A DNA stretch of 64,000 nucleotides, taken from Branchiostoma floridae (taxonomy: Eukaryota; Chordata; Leptocardii; Amphioxiformes; Branchiostomatidae). The notes beneath the pieces were generated by a model. It saw only the letters and a list, made by a program, of their open reading frames with translations, did not search any database and was not told where the DNA came from. This document shows, one piece after another, positions 42,283 to 54,874 of this stretch (position 1 is the stretch's first letter; each line of letters begins with the position of its first letter). The DNA is taken from positions 4,786,481-4,850,480 of the forward strand of contig NC_049992.1 in NCBI RefSeq assembly GCF_000003815.2. Reading direction: 5' to 3'. Position numbers and translations under genes: made by a program.

Positions 42283-42442
42283 TACTCTCCAAGCAGAGGT
42301 TAGGCTCCGGCTGTTTTTGACTTGTTATTAGGCGTTTTATCGAGCTTTCTATTTTGTGCTGTTTTCTTCATGTCTTGGCAGGAAAATAAACGCCCAAGAA
42401 CACTTCAAAAACAGCCGGAGCCAAACCTCTGCCTGGAGAGTA
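42283..42442. mobile_element. family B hairpin MITE with 9-bp target duplication
   Basis: TACTCTCCAAGCAGAGGTTA and AACCTCTGCCTGGAGAGTA are the ends. CCTAGTATG is repeated exactly at 42274-42282 and 42443-42451. Arms include GCTCCGGCTGTTTTTGA facing TTCAAAAACAGCCGGAGC. Confidence 0.9.
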
Positions 42443-42514
42443 CCTAGTATGTAGCCAGGATTATCGCGAACTATTTTTGCTGTCCGCGGAAAGTCTCCAT
42501 GAAAAAATGGAGAT

Positions 42515-42562
42515 ATTGTTTTGTGTGTGTGTGTGAGTGTGTCTGTGTGCGTGTTTGTGTTT
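42515..42562. repeat. TG microsatellite
   Basis: A run of GTGTGTGTGTGTGTG with minor interruptions. Confidence 0.7.
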
Positions 42563-43039
42563 CCGAATTTTTGTAATCAGCATAACTCAAGAATCTCTTA
42601 ATTGATTTATTTCACCAGATTGGCGAATAACGTTAGATGAATGACCAAATATTTTCTTTTCATCGGCTGACATTTCGGTGACCGTCCGCTAATATTTAGG
42701 GCAAAAATGACTTTCACTACGCACCTGCTAGGTGTCGCTTTCAACAATGCAGTCTCCCACATAAAGTATTGGACATTGTTCTCCAACGATATAAGACAAG
42801 GTGTCAGTGACTTTATGAATATGTGGTTTTAAACACGACGAAACCGCGTCAAAGGGAATGTTTTTTGTTTGATAGATCTTTGTTCATTCATGAGAACTTC
42901 AAATCTGCTTACAGACCGCTTTTCATTGAGGTCATCATAGAAGAGGTAAGGGTTAGACGAAATACATAACAGAGGAACAGTTTTTGGTATGTTTGAAATA
43001 GACTTATTTCTTGATAGGCTTGGCTAAATCGAGCTTCTA

Positions 43040-43172
43040 GCAGACCTTTTCACGAGCGAGCTAGCCGGTAAAATCCTGAGATCTACTATCTCCGCGACCC
43101 AACCTCTGCTTGGAGAATACCCTATGTTACTATTCGGCCAGGCGGGAGTCTGGTAGAGACTAGGGCCGGACT
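43040..43172. mobile_element. fragments of family B and D MITEs
   Basis: CGCGACCCAACCTCTGCTTG then GAGAATAC is a family B right arm (to 43121). CTATTCGGCCAGGCGGGAGT then CTGGTAGAGACTA is a family D right arm (to 43163). Both left arms are missing. Confidence 0.5.
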
Positions 43173-43272
43173 TGTGGCTGCTTTGCTATAACTCGTCTGC
43201 GTGAAAAGCCGCCCCTAGCCCTCAGCCCCGGCCCCTACATGAGGCTTGTTAGCTACACGCGGTTTGTTGATA

Positions 43273-43448
43273 CAGTAGAAGCCGCTTAATTGCACGGCCT
43301 ATTTACCAGTGAATTTCGTGCAATTATCCAGCTGGCGCAATAATGCGAAGTTATCTAGCTGGACCGCACCGGTTTGGGATTTTGGGATTCTGTGCAGTTA
43401 ACAGAAGTGTGCGTTAATCCGTTGTGCAATTAACTGGCTTCTATTGCG
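43273..43448. mobile_element. pogo/Tigger-like MITE
   Basis: It begins TA-CAGTAGAAGCCGCTTAATTG, and its right side TGCAATTAACTGGCTTCTAT is the imperfect reverse. CAGTA termini next to TA are typical of pogo-type elements (established knowledge). An inverted, less complete relative is at about 48886-49030 in the astacin gene. Confidence 0.6.
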
Positions 43449-44349
43449 TGATACTTGAAGCCTTGAAGCACTCAGGGCTCATGTAGATAATCCAGTCCCG
43501 TGGGTTTGGATAAAACCGCGGTTTGCTGTTTCGTTTAGGCTAAATATAGCAATATAGGTGGAACCCGATACAGTCATGAATGTGCAAAGACCTGCTGTGT
43601 ATGATCTAACTCTAAGACCGTCATGTTTTACAGTGCCAGCGATCGAAGAGCACAGTGCAAGGAGGACCTCTGGCGAAATAAGTATAAACTGCAATTTCCA
43701 GTCTTGCGCTGATGCAGCGCTAATGCCAATGGCAAAAATCCACGCGGACAGCCACTATAAAGCGCTCTTATCAACCAATGCCTGTCAGTAACAGTATGTC
43801 CACATCCTTCCAAGAACCCCAGTGGAAGTGACCGCACGAACACCCGCGACCGGATACTTCCAAGTATCGCGAACGTATGCCTGAAAATGTAAAATATATC
43901 TATGCAAAATTTTATCGAATGGTAGAATCAAATAATCCCTCTTGTTTAAATCTGTTTGTTTACGCGATTAACAAGCTCACGAAAACAGAACAACAACAAC
44001 AAACAGACAACTTAGATACAACATGCAGGATAAGTAGAGACGTAACGTTTACCTTCAGTTCACAGTTGGTCACTTGCCTACATAAACAAGGAAATAAAAG
44101 TATAAAAGTTTATGCTGATTTTAAGATATATTTAAAATCGAAGAGAAACACCCCTGCCTCACAATGGAACAGCCTGTTATTGAGTTGATACTGATTCCAG
44201 CCGAGATAGACGCTGCATGGTAAACAACGAGGGCACAAAATCCGTTCACGTGGGGGGTCGATCGAGACAACACAAAACTCTGGTTTCGGCTACACTAAAA
44301 GTCATAGTAAGTCGACTGTCATCGGAGAAGAAAGTCTCGGCGCCATACA
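43449..44349. other. upstream flank of the astacin gene
   Basis: No domain or repeat family is recognised. The 5' UTR and promoter of the protease should lie in the right part but I find no clear TATA box. Confidence 0.3.
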
Positions 44350-47300
44350 ATGGATCCAATGATTGTTGTGGCAATTTTGCTGACTGTGAGCGCCACTGTT
44401 TCAGGGAAGGCATTTTTCCTATCAGGTAAGTCTGAAATGTAATATTTATCACGATATGATAAGTGTCTAGATACAAAGATGAAGCAGTCTGAGTTGGGAA
44501 ATGCTTTTGTTTGCTGGCAGCTAGGGGCAGTGTGAAATGACCGTGGCATTTCTCAATGGTAAGACTAAGTGCGAAACAAGAACGAAGTTATAAACAAATC
44601 CTGCACATCATATTTTCGAACCTTTGGACCCGTAGTAATCTAACAGTTTATATATTTGTTTCACCTCGTTTGACCTTTGAGCAATGGCTTAAAAAACACT
44701 TGACAATAGTTAAAGGTAATTCCGTAACCTTTTTGAGGTAGTATGGGTCGTTATCCACTGTGTGTAGGGTAGGGTATTGGAAGGTGGAGCCTATATTTGC
44801 TTAAAGCTAAGTTTGTAATTCAGTGCCCTTCACAATTGGTGCTGCTATATATATGTTATTATTACCACCCCTCGCCTTCCACTGCCGTTTACCTCCCCAA
44901 CCGAAGTTAGGTAGTCCATTTTACACCTAAGTGAAGTGTGGAAAGTCGCGTAAACTAACCTTTACAAAGGTAGCATCATCGGTAGCATGTCAAGAGATTC
45001 TAACCCATGACGTTTGGGGTTGGGCCATGCACCTTAAACTGATACACAAAAACGGTGCCATAGTTTACACTTCATCACGGTACCCTTTTCCACAGAAGAT
45101 GTGCCCCGCCTGCCAGAGCGGGAAAACGCCATGTCAGATATATTCGCCGCCAATGAAGGTCTGTACATAACGTTTTAATGTTATCATAATCCAACAATCG
45201 CGTATGTGTACATATATTAAAAATGCCAAAGTGGTCTATATTATGCGTGAGTACCACTGACGGAAGGTAGTGGATGCTACTTGAAGCATCTGACCATTTC
45301 TGAAATAATACCCAGGTGCTTGAGTAACTATGATTTGGCGTATTTTGACTAAAACACTCATATTCTAGCTATCCCACTAGGTCTGTAGGTCATTATAAAC
45401 GCACAAGTGCTTTAATCAAGATAGTTTGCGTGACCGTCTGTCACCTTCCACAGGGCAATTTTGACTGGTTCTGCGACGCATTGCAAGTAGGTGTCGCTGC
45501 TTACAGCTTACAGATGCGGTTCCAAACGTGAACTACCCATCTCTGTATACCTGTAAATATTTCATTTGGGACCGCATATGTTCGCAGCGACACATAGCTG
45601 CAGTTTAAGATACATGACAACGACATTGCCACATGCTACGTACTGCATCTGCGGCTATGGCACTAAGTGAGCATGACATCGGTAACCTTAGTATAAACGT
45701 TTTAGTAATCTATTAGAGCATTCCTTGTGAAGCACATGAATAAATCACTGAATGCCCAATTTACTTCTAAAACAGGGGCTATGGAACTGCTGAACCTGGT
45801 GGAAGGGGATATCAGAATACCGGTGAGAAATACTGATAATTGTATTGCACACCGATGCTATAGGATAAAATGTGTAGCTGCTTTAATCTAAACTGTTTGT
45901 TAAGCACGTTGACACACCATGTGAACTATAGCCTCTACCAAGGTCCGCAAATCGGTGGTCTAATAGTAGAAATTGTACAAATAGAGTCAATAGTACGCTA
46001 GGGGAGTCGGTCGGCCGTGAGGACCCATTTCCTCACGGCAGCACTCCTAGGCCAATTAACAATTGAATTACCATTATTTGTATGTCATTTTTGTCACTTG
46101 CAATTAGCCCTCGGGCAAGAATTTGCAGTAAAACGTATTATTATTATCAACTCCTACTAGGTTTTATTCCTAACTTGGCCAAAGTCCCCTATTTCTTTTC
46201 GGCCAGGCCGGAATCTGGTAGAGACTAGGTAAAATACCCGGCAAAGCCCTTTTTCCTATTGTGACCGAAGCGTTACTATACATTCCCTACAGGAGGATGA
46301 AGAACCCCACCACCTTAAGAAGAGGAACGCCGTACCGTACAAGGACAACACCTGGGCACCGTACAGGGACGACAAAGTTGTACCGATCTCTATCAGCCAA
46401 GATCTGCGTAAGACTGTTTCTTTGTCTTCCATTGGTCTTTGCAGAGTCTTGACGTAGCTATAGCTAGATTATACCCTTTTGGAATAGTGATTTTACTGTA
46501 AATTGATGTAAATTGTACGTATCTCCATCAGCCCTAATCTACGTACGTTTGTGCCTTTGTCTTCCATTGGTCTTTGCATAGTCTTGGGGAAGCTACACTA
46601 TAACCTTTGGAATATCAATTTTACAGTAAATTGAAGCCTGGGAGTGACAAAGGTGAGAACCAAACAAGGTGTCCAATCTGCTGAGGAAGCCTACATTAAT
46701 TACTTTACGAATGTTGTTGTGGCCTATGCTCGTTTTATTGTTGTGCCAGGTTGTCTTTTTATCCACCAGCCAAAAATTCTGAGAGAGAAAAAAAACACAC
46801 GAAAGAAACGTCCGAAGACAAGTAAAAAATCATCACTAGCCTAATGTCTACTTAGAGATCTGAGTATGTTTAGCACGTGATTTTAGAATATTCTTTTTTA
46901 AATTAGATTTTTCATTTTTGACCTTGCAGCTCCTGCAGCGCAAATTGCGGTTCAACAGGCCATTGACGAGTACCACAGGAAAACCTGCATCCGGTTCAAA
47001 CAGCGTACAAACGAGAGGGAGTACATATACTTCTTCAGGGACGTGGGGTAACTATATGTTTATTTGATTTTAAAAGGAACGATTTCAAGTTATTGCACCA
47101 ATATACATAGCAAATTATCCAACATGATAACTATTGTAATTTAAGAACCGACGAATGTATATTGGGGGAATTCAAAGTCATACAACGTGATCATAATTAG
47201 TGCTAAGTTTTAACAGTCATACACAAGGAGAAATATTTACAAAGACCGGTTCTAGAATATGTTGTATTTTAAAAATGCCCTTATGTAAACTAAAGCACAA

Positions 47301-50300
47301 TTCAAGGTGTTGTCTATATATGATCTGTAAATACTGAAATAAACCAGTCATTACTGATAATGGCGTTAAGAAGCAGGATGGGTTCATAAGGTTAAATAGA
47401 TAAACAAGAATACAAATTTCAAGTCGAATGCATTCCCTCGATAACAGATTTCAAATTTTGCAAATCTTCACTTTCTTCTCTTTTGCAGTATTGGGAATTA
47501 TCAGAAAACTTTTGACAAATCGTATAGTACTTCATTGATAAAGAAGCGTATTCTGTAAGGTTTCCTTGCTTTGTTTTCTCCTAAGCAATATACATGTATT
47601 TGCATCATGGATTGCATCTAACTTAAAAAGAAATTTGTAACACAAGTCCATTTTTAGTCGCTCTAATGAAAAGGTATCCATCGAGCAAAAGGGGGCCTAA
47701 TGAAAGCTACACACGTAGAAGCATCATATCATTGTAAAAAATATCCAGGATACAGCGCATGTTTCTCTAAACTCTCAGCTGCTGGTCTTACGTCGGACGC
47801 GTGGGCAGCCAGCCGAACAGGATATCACTGGGTAACGGCTGTGAGACGAAGGGCATCGCCGTGCATGAGATAATGCACGCGCTCGGGTTCTGGCACGAGC
47901 AGAGCCGATACGACAGGGACAACTTCGTCACTATCTTCCTGGACAACGTTATTCCCGGTGAGCGGAAGAAGTTGTCTTATGTTTATGTGTTCCAGACCGT
48001 GGCAGTTAGGAATCCTGTGACTTTGTGTGTGTTGTCAAATTGTACTACTAATCGCGTATGCACAAGGACCACCTGACCGTTGATGTAGCAGACTGAAACT
48101 TGTACTTGTGACCATCTCCACATAGGGACAACCTAGCATGTGTAATTACTTGTTATTAGCACTTTAGATAATTTTGCCCTTAGACTTGACTCAAGCACCC
48201 GTCTAGTCTGACTGTTTTGACAGCACAAGATTTGATTCGACGGATCTTATTTGCTTTGTACCATTTATGACTTAAAAATACGTCTCTACACAGGAAGGAA
48301 CGGAGAGAAAGACTTTTACTACGGGAACTTTGACAAACTGACCAGAATCAACAGCCAGACGCTGGACACGACATACGACTATCACTCCGTCATGCACTAC
48401 CCCACCGACGCTTTCGGGAAGAGCGGGAAAATCACCATCGAGCCCAGACTGGGCAAACAGCTGTACAAGTGGCTCGGGCAACGGAACGGTCTGAGCGAGA
48501 TCGACACTCTGAAAATCAACAGGCTGTACGAATGTGGTGAGTTCGCTTGTTGTTTTTCCAATACCATTATCGAAACCAGAACTCGAGATATCAAACCCGG
48601 AGGTTCCGCTGCAGTACCATAGCAAGCCAATAGGGAGCCCCAAATCTGATCGTTTCCAGGTCTCATCAAGACCTACCAATGTACTAAATATCCAGACAGT
48701 CTATGTAGGCATTCTGGAGTTATGCTGGTCGACTACACACATACACCCAAATGCTACCGAAAACATAACCTTCTAGCAAAGGCAATAAAAATCATGTAAA
48801 GTTACATATGGATATGATCGCAAAGAGGAGTAACCTGGTTGACAGAGTGTTTAGAAGGCCTCTAGCTAGGGCCAATATAATGCAAGGAAACGGATTAACG
48901 CATACTTCTGTTAACTGCACGGAATCCCCAAATCCCATACCGGTGCGGTCCAGCTAGATATCTTCGCAATATTGCACCCGCCGGATAATTGCATGAAAAT
49001 CACTGGCAAATAAGCAGTGCAATTAAACGGAAACAAATAGTTGACTGACGCCTAAACACTCCTGTCCGTCCCAGACATGGTAGTGTGCACTGCCGAGCCT
49101 GATGTGTTCGCCTGTCAACAGAAGTGTGTGAAACTGAAGAGCGGCTTCACCTGCGGCTGTCACCGGGGCTTCTCTCTGGACAGCGACGGATATCACTGTT
49201 CTGGTAATAACTAGTCTTCCCACAAACATCTCTAGCCGTTAAAGAAGAAAAAAACAACTAACGAGCGTTGAACTGTTTTCTTTTCTTAAAACTCTAAAAC
49301 ACTGCTCTGATACTTCCCACAAACACCTCTAGTTGCATTTAAGGATAAACTGAAGAGTTTTTTGGCTGTTTTGCTTTTTTATAACTCTGGACAGCGACAT
49401 TATTGTGGCACAAACTATCGTTATTCTAAACATCCGAAGTTGTAAATTAGGAAAGAGTTTTGTGACTATTTTCCTCATCTGTAGCTCTGGATGGCAATTA
49501 TCCTTGTGCGAAATATCCGCCCTAGTAATGATAACGACAAATCTACATTAGACAAACACGAAGAACAATCTATGAAAGCTACAGGAGTGTTATGTATAAC
49601 AGTTAAACATAGATATTGATTGTTAATGTTTACTTCTCAGATGTGAACGAATGCGCCGATGGAAATTTCGGCTGCTCACACAAGTGCGTCAATCTGATCG
49701 GAGGAGCCTACTGCGCATGTCCGAAAGGGCATCACCTGAGCGACGACGGAAAGACCTGTATAGGTAAGATGACGTCATCTGGGCTCGGTCTAGTCTTCAA
49801 GTTAAAAATTAGAACCTCTCTCTATATAAAGATGATGAAAATGGCCCGCTTAAAATCGACGGGTCCTTTGTCTTATTCGACGAGTCTCTGTCTATCGGGA
49901 CAAAAACATAACATAATACATGTTTACGGTGTATGGAATTTTGAAGATATTCTTCGCTTCGCGTTGGTCCGTAACCTGAAGAATAAGAACTAAACCTTTC
50001 CATCTTTTCTTCAGAAACTAACGAATGTGCGCTAGGAAACGGCGGTTGTGAACAGCTGTGCACCGACAGCCTCGGGTCGTTCCAATGTTCCTGTTACAGC
50101 GGCTTCAAACTCAGGCGGGACGGATACACATGCGAGGGTATGCTGCAGAGGGGAATATGATTATGATGTTTTATGTCACATACATGGGCAGCGAGCACGA
50201 TAACGTTTGCCGTTCGTGTGTAAAGGTTCCGAATAGGGTTCCTCTTGTATTAAATGGGCTTCCATGGAATAAATAGAACGCATTCGATCGAACACACTCG

Positions 50301-53300
50301 AAAATTCGAATCCCGGATCCGGAAGTTGGAATTGCTAAATTGCTGCAATATTTATTTTTTCAAGACGTCTAGAAAAGTGCAAATCCAGTGCAAATACATG
50401 TGTCTATAACAAATAATTAGATAATCTTAGCGTATCTTGAAATGATATTTTCCTGTCAACAGACGTGGATGAATGCGCGTCACGTGACCACGGCTGCCAA
50501 CAGGAGTGCGCCAACTACGTGGGCGGGTTCCACTGCGCATGTCAGGAGGGGTACGAGCTGCAGAGGGACGGCCGGACTTGTGAAGGTACGACATGGATAA
50601 ATGCGTTTATGAAGATTAGAAATCCAGGTTAACAATACTAAAATACAATTCAGTCTCTACAACTAGATAAAAACGAAGATTTACTTCCGTGCGTTTGGAG
50701 TGACATCCATCACTCTAAATTTCTAGTGATGCTGAAGAAGTGTGATGGATGTCACTCGAAACTATTTCTCCTCCTCAGCTCTCCGTTTTTATCCAGTTGT
50801 ATAGCAAGAGATTGAATTGTGTTTGGACATAGACAAGTATGACATGAAATATCCATTCTTAGTATTGACATCTATGATGTAAACAATTTTCTGCTATATT
50901 CTTAAGGCTTAGAGTTCTGTCGCACCTTACTTTTGAACAGCGAGTTTCAGATGGACGGGCTGGCGTGTGAAGGCGCAGCATGGATACGTATGGTAGGAAA
51001 AATACACTCCTAGTATTGACATCAATGATACAAACAACTTTCTGCTATATTCTTATGAGTCAGGGTTCAGGGTTAGGGTTCTGTCGCACCTTACTTTTGC
51101 ACAGCTAGCTGCAACTTTTTTTTAAAAAGTTATCTAATGCGGATGCACCTAAAATACTAGTTTGGTGGTAATGCCGTTAGAATGACATGTACTAACAACT
51201 TTTTTTCTCCCCTCCAGAGATCCACTGTTACGGACTGGCGGTGCCTGTCAGAGGGTCGGTCTATCCAGCAGAGAACTGTTCCACCAACGGCGCACGCGCA
51301 GGACAGCACTGCGTCTTCTCATGTGACCCTGGGTACGAGCTGGTCGGCAGCGAGAATCGAACGTGTCTGATCAACGGATCCTGGGAAGGAGAGCATACAG
51401 ACTGCAAGGGTAGGATGAAAAATTCATACTATTATCCCCCAATTATCATGAAATACTGCATATACAGCAACTCATAAGTACGTGACTAGACATTGAAAAT
51501 CCCATCTCACAATGTAAAGTCAAATTTCTGTATTTCTTTTTGCGACTCCTCAGGGGTGAACCCTTCTTTTGGCGACGCCTCAGTGGTGAGCCTAATTGTG
51601 CTCGAGTAGCTTGACAAGATACAAGCTGCTGGGAGAGAACATTCTACATTTTACAGAAAATGCTGCGTATGTAGTTAGTTTTTTCCTGCTCCTTTCTTCA
51701 CGTAGCCAAGCTGTGTGACGTACTGGCCCCGCCTAGTAACGGTTCGCTGTCGCCCCCCTCGTGTACGGACCCGGGCGCGTTGCGTGTCGGGAAGGAGTGC
51801 GTGTATGTCTGCGGGCCGGGACTGGTGCTGAACGGGACAGAGGCTAGGGTCACGTGTTCGACGGGGCCAAACGGTACCATGGTCTGGGACAACCTGGAAA
51901 CGCCCACGTGCATTCTAGGTGATGAACTCAACGCTTGTTCACCTTTATCAGCGGGGTAACCTACACAGGAATATTAAATGGACGGATGACGACTGTCTGA
52001 ACTGTCTGGAGCCGCCACGCATCAACTCATGATGCAAGCGAGCGATTGATTGGGGGTGGTGGTTTCAAATATCAATGTTTTCAACATATTGCATTTCAAA
52101 ACCACCGTCCGTCAACTTGATATCTCTAGATAATCAGTCTTTATAAGAAAGGGTACAGGTTACCCCTCAGATGAAAGAGAATTAGTGTCATAAATAAGTG
52201 GAACTTTATCAAAAAGTTTTTCATAGGGTATTAATAGCTGCCGTTTAACACCGGGACCCAGTAGCGATTCTTTCCATTTTTTTTGGCGAATTTGTCTGAC
52301 AAACTTTTGAATCTTGAAGACGAGAATCCATGGATGCAGTGTCCCCACAGACTGCACGTCCCGACCATCCCTGGAAGAGACTACGGCACCGCCAACCTTA
52401 CTGCGCCTCTGACAAATGTAGAACAGGTCAGTTTGAATGTTACATAAAAATCATGGTATACCACACCGATAACGTTGATCCTAATCCTGTCGACAGCTGT
52501 GCTACTTTTAAAAAACGGGACTCTGTGCTTTGAACAAGTCCTATCCGAAATTAAAGGACGTCCCTAACCGAAGACATGTACTTATCTTCACGTAGTCGAC
52601 TGAGGAATTAAGTGCCTTTCCGAAAGGCACATCATATGGACCTGCTAGGAATGTCAGCCGTTAGATTTTAAATGTCCTTAGATTCTAAGAATCGTAAACA
52701 AACAAACAAACAAACAGTCAAACCCTGACCACATGCCCATTGTGTCACCAGGTCTTTGTTGATGGGAACTTGACACTCGGACCGAATAACTTCACCGTGG
52801 GGGAGACTACCGTGTTGTTTTACGGCTTCACGGCTGGTGGGGACAGGGTAGAGTGCGAGACAGCAGTAGTGGTTACAGGTAGGTCCAATCTACCGTGGCC
52901 GACAGCAACAATGATTCAACACCTATTACATTGGGGGTAGACACTTTTCTGGACAGACAATTACTTTTGTGGGCGGAAAGACACTTTTTGGGCTGAAAAG
53001 TACTTTTTAGGGGGCAGGCACTAAAAAAGTAGACGTCTGCCCCCAAAAAGGGTTGTTGGTGTTGGCCACCGTACCATTAGGTACGTTTTCAGACAGAGGT
53101 TGGAGCTAGAAGTTTTTCTTTTGATTGGTTCCCGTTTCCTGATAGCCATAAAAAACGTTAACTGGTACCAGTCAGAAGAAGGTTCCCCTTCTGCCTTTGC
53201 ATGGAGAGCAATTACAAGTTTGTTGATATAAAGTTAAGTAAAATGATAAAAGTTATTTCACACGATTGTACAGCAAAATGAAAACGAATCTATTCAAAGT

Positions 53301-54874
53301 GACCATTCAATTCTATGGAGTTGTAGTAAATTGTTAGCCTCCTTCGCAGGCTTCTTGGAGCGCTAGCGTTTTTTAAGAGGGGGGGGGGGGGTTCTGATTC
53401 GCGATTTTCTGACTTCTGTTTGATGCACATTCCCTTACAGATGACGAGCACCCTGAGTTTGACAACTGTCCGGAATCTTTCGAGATGAACAGCTCCCGCC
53501 AGTTCCCACATGTGCACTGGGAGAAACCGGAGGTGCGGGACAACGTGGGTATGTGGGCATGGACTTACATGTTCTCATTACATATTGGTCATGTTTGCCA
53601 AAAGCAGCAAAATAACTGTTGTGTCATACCTGGGACGGGGTACTGGACCATAAATGTGTCAGTCCACATTTCATGGTGTTGCACGGTAGTCTCCCCCACG
53701 CAGTTTGGCCAAATCTGAACGTCCATAATAGATTTTTCTTTAGCAAACCAACATGGGGGTGCGTCTTTTTTTTCTGTTGTACTTGTGTCATCACTTGATT
53801 TATCGTTTATTTGTGCTGTGGAATTAAGTTTGACATCCTGAGTGTAGGGACATACTGCAGGGCCATATTATCCCTGGAAGTTTTATTCATTTAAATTCAT
53901 TTATTTTTATTATCTTTTAAATTCATTCATTTATCTAAAACAATCTATTAACAAATTAATGTATTTATTTATTTCGTTGATTTAGATAAAACTTATCCTT
54001 CCATCAAAAAAATGTTCTTCCAGGGGTGGTGGCTGTGAAGAGGAGGCGGTTACCCACTGGCCGCATCACGTGGGGCGAGTACAGCGTGCGGTACACCGCC
54101 AGGGACCGGGCAGGGAACCATGCCGTCTGCAGGTTCAACATTCACGTTAAAAGTGAGCACTTCAGTTTTCTTTGGCGTGGGGAAATTGAAACGTAGTAAG
54201 GAAGACCTACAGCTAAAACTAGAAACCCGACGAACATAGACATATACAGCTCTTTCTGTCTGTATTGTCTGCAACCGTAACACGCCAGGTTTTCATAGAA
54301 GAGTACAAACGGCATATCCGAAAAGACATATTTGATACACTCACACCTGGAATAACCCCTATTGTAATTTGATAAGTGTGGTGTGTTCTTGCTCGAGGTC
54401 TCCTCAACCGAATCTAAGCACACATTTTCTTCTGAAGTAAGTGTCAAGTATAACTCGGTACAACCAGATTCTCAGTTCCTCGGGTACAAGATTCTGAGCT
54501 GAGTCAACAACCCTATCCACAAGGCATGTCACCATTGCACAGGAAGCAGTCAAGGTTTTTCATCGCAAATGTATCGTACGTCTTGTAAACCTAATAAAAG
54601 TTAACGTTACCAGGTCCTTATGCTACGTTTGCTCTCTATACCCACAGAACCATCCTGTCCGCCCTTGCCTCCCCCCACCCACGGCAGCCTGACGTGTGAC
54701 TGGTGGCACATGGGGCAGTTCTGTGACCTGACCTGCAGTACCGGGTACGCTCCACAGGGGGAGAGCGCTCGCTATGTTTGTGGCACCCGCGGAACATGGA
54801 CGCCCAGGACTCCTCTACCCAGCTGTCTGCCCATCTACACCCCATCTACACCAGAGACTGCTACTGCTCAGTGA
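44350..54874 (+). CDS. secreted astacin metalloprotease with EGF, CCP and HYR modules, 18 exons
   Basis: Exons: 44350-44425, 45096-45158, 45776-45822, 46293-46407, 46930-47047, 47779-47957, 48294-48536, 49075-49203, 49641-49763, 50015-50137, 50463-50585, 51218-51409, 51706-51918, 52320-52426, 52752-52878, 53441-53548, 54024-54152, 54648-54874. All phases match, giving 813 aa. Residues 1-19 are a signal peptide. The propeptide has a VEGD segment like the FxGD aspartate switch and ends in a furin-type KKR (71-73). In the catalytic domain, [13 protein letters not shown] supplies zinc ligands H169, H173 and H179 and general base E170. SVMHY (231-235) is the Met-turn, and C120/C280 and C141/C161 fit the two family disulfides. 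Then come four EGF modules (281-446; the second and fourth begin DVNEC/DVDEC, the calcium-binding form), two CCP/sushi (447-581), two HYR (582-738) and a final CCP (739-813). There is no membrane segment. The order recalls BMP1/tolloid and meprin relatives but lacks CUB or MAM domains. The substrate is unknown. The weakest splice site is the exon 2 donor (GTCTGT). Confidence 0.92.
44745..45020. mobile_element. SINE-like element, astacin intron 1
   Basis: CGTTATCCACTGTGTGTAGG, TTACACCTAAGTGAAGTG and, on the minus strand, a B-box-like GGGTTAGAATCTC are shared in order with the elements at 8647 and 41216. Confidence 0.45.
45929..46227. mobile_element. family D MITE split by a retroposon tail, astacin intron 3
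   Basis: TAGCCTCTACCAAGGTCCGC and CCGGAATCTGGTAGAGACTA are the ends. A tail with CAATTAGCCCTCGGGCAAGA then CAGTAAAAC lies inside at about 46060-46150, related to the insert at 28600. Confidence 0.65.
48871..49031. mobile_element. pogo-like MITE relative, astacin intron 7
   Basis: GGATTAACGCATACTTCTGT, CCATACCGGTGCGGTCCAGC and GCAATTAAACGG are the reverse complement of blocks in the element at 43273. The terminal CAGTA is not preserved. Confidence 0.55.
50640..50822. mobile_element. family G hairpin, astacin intron 11
   Basis: AATTCAGTCTCTACAACTAG and GTTGTATAGCAAGAGATTGAATT are the arms, with GATAAAAACG facing CGTTTTTATC and GTGACATCCATCAC facing GTGATGGATGTCAC. It is a second copy of the element at 27276. 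Confidence 0.7.
50866..51110. repeat. direct repeat of about 100 bp in astacin intron 11
   Basis: TTTTCTGCTATATTCTTA..GGGTTCTGTCGCACCTTACT occurs at about 50888-50935 and again at 51041-51098. The vestigial EGF sequence follows the first copy. Confidence 0.65.
50905..50990 (+). pseudogene. vestigial EGF exon 3' end in astacin intron 11
   Basis: GAGTTTCAGATGGACGGGCT then GGCGTGTGAAGGCGCAGCAT aligns with the end of exon 11 and its donor (GAGCTGCAGAGGGACGGCCG then GACTTGTGAAGGTACGACAT). The encoded [11 protein letters not shown] corresponds to [11 protein letters not shown]. The donor GT has become GC, the first half with its cysteines is gone, and no intact acceptor is seen. It is the remnant of a duplicated EGF exon. 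Confidence 0.65.
51935..52180. mobile_element. family F element, astacin intron 13
   Basis: GTTCACCTTTATCAGCGGGG then TAACCTACAC on the left, and ACAGGTTACCCCTCAG on the right. The interior CACCGTCCGTCAACTTGATA matches the copies at 16776 and 30965. Confidence 0.6.
53333..53385. mobile_element. family A MITE fragment, astacin intron 15
   Basis: TTAGCCTCCTTCGCAGGCTT then CTTGG resembles the family A left arm. It is followed by a G-run. Confidence 0.35.

Noticed and set aside
47489-47556. extra exon of the astacin gene ([19 protein letters not shown]...)
   Set aside because: It has a good acceptor and a GT donor, but it would break the catalytic domain: exon 47047 joins in phase directly to CWSYVGR at 47779, as the family requires.
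52330-52533. alternative reading of exon 14 starting at the AG at 52342
   Set aside because: That acceptor would give a frame with an early stop. The acceptor at 52319 gives the HYR sequence ending [16 protein letters not shown] in the correct phase.
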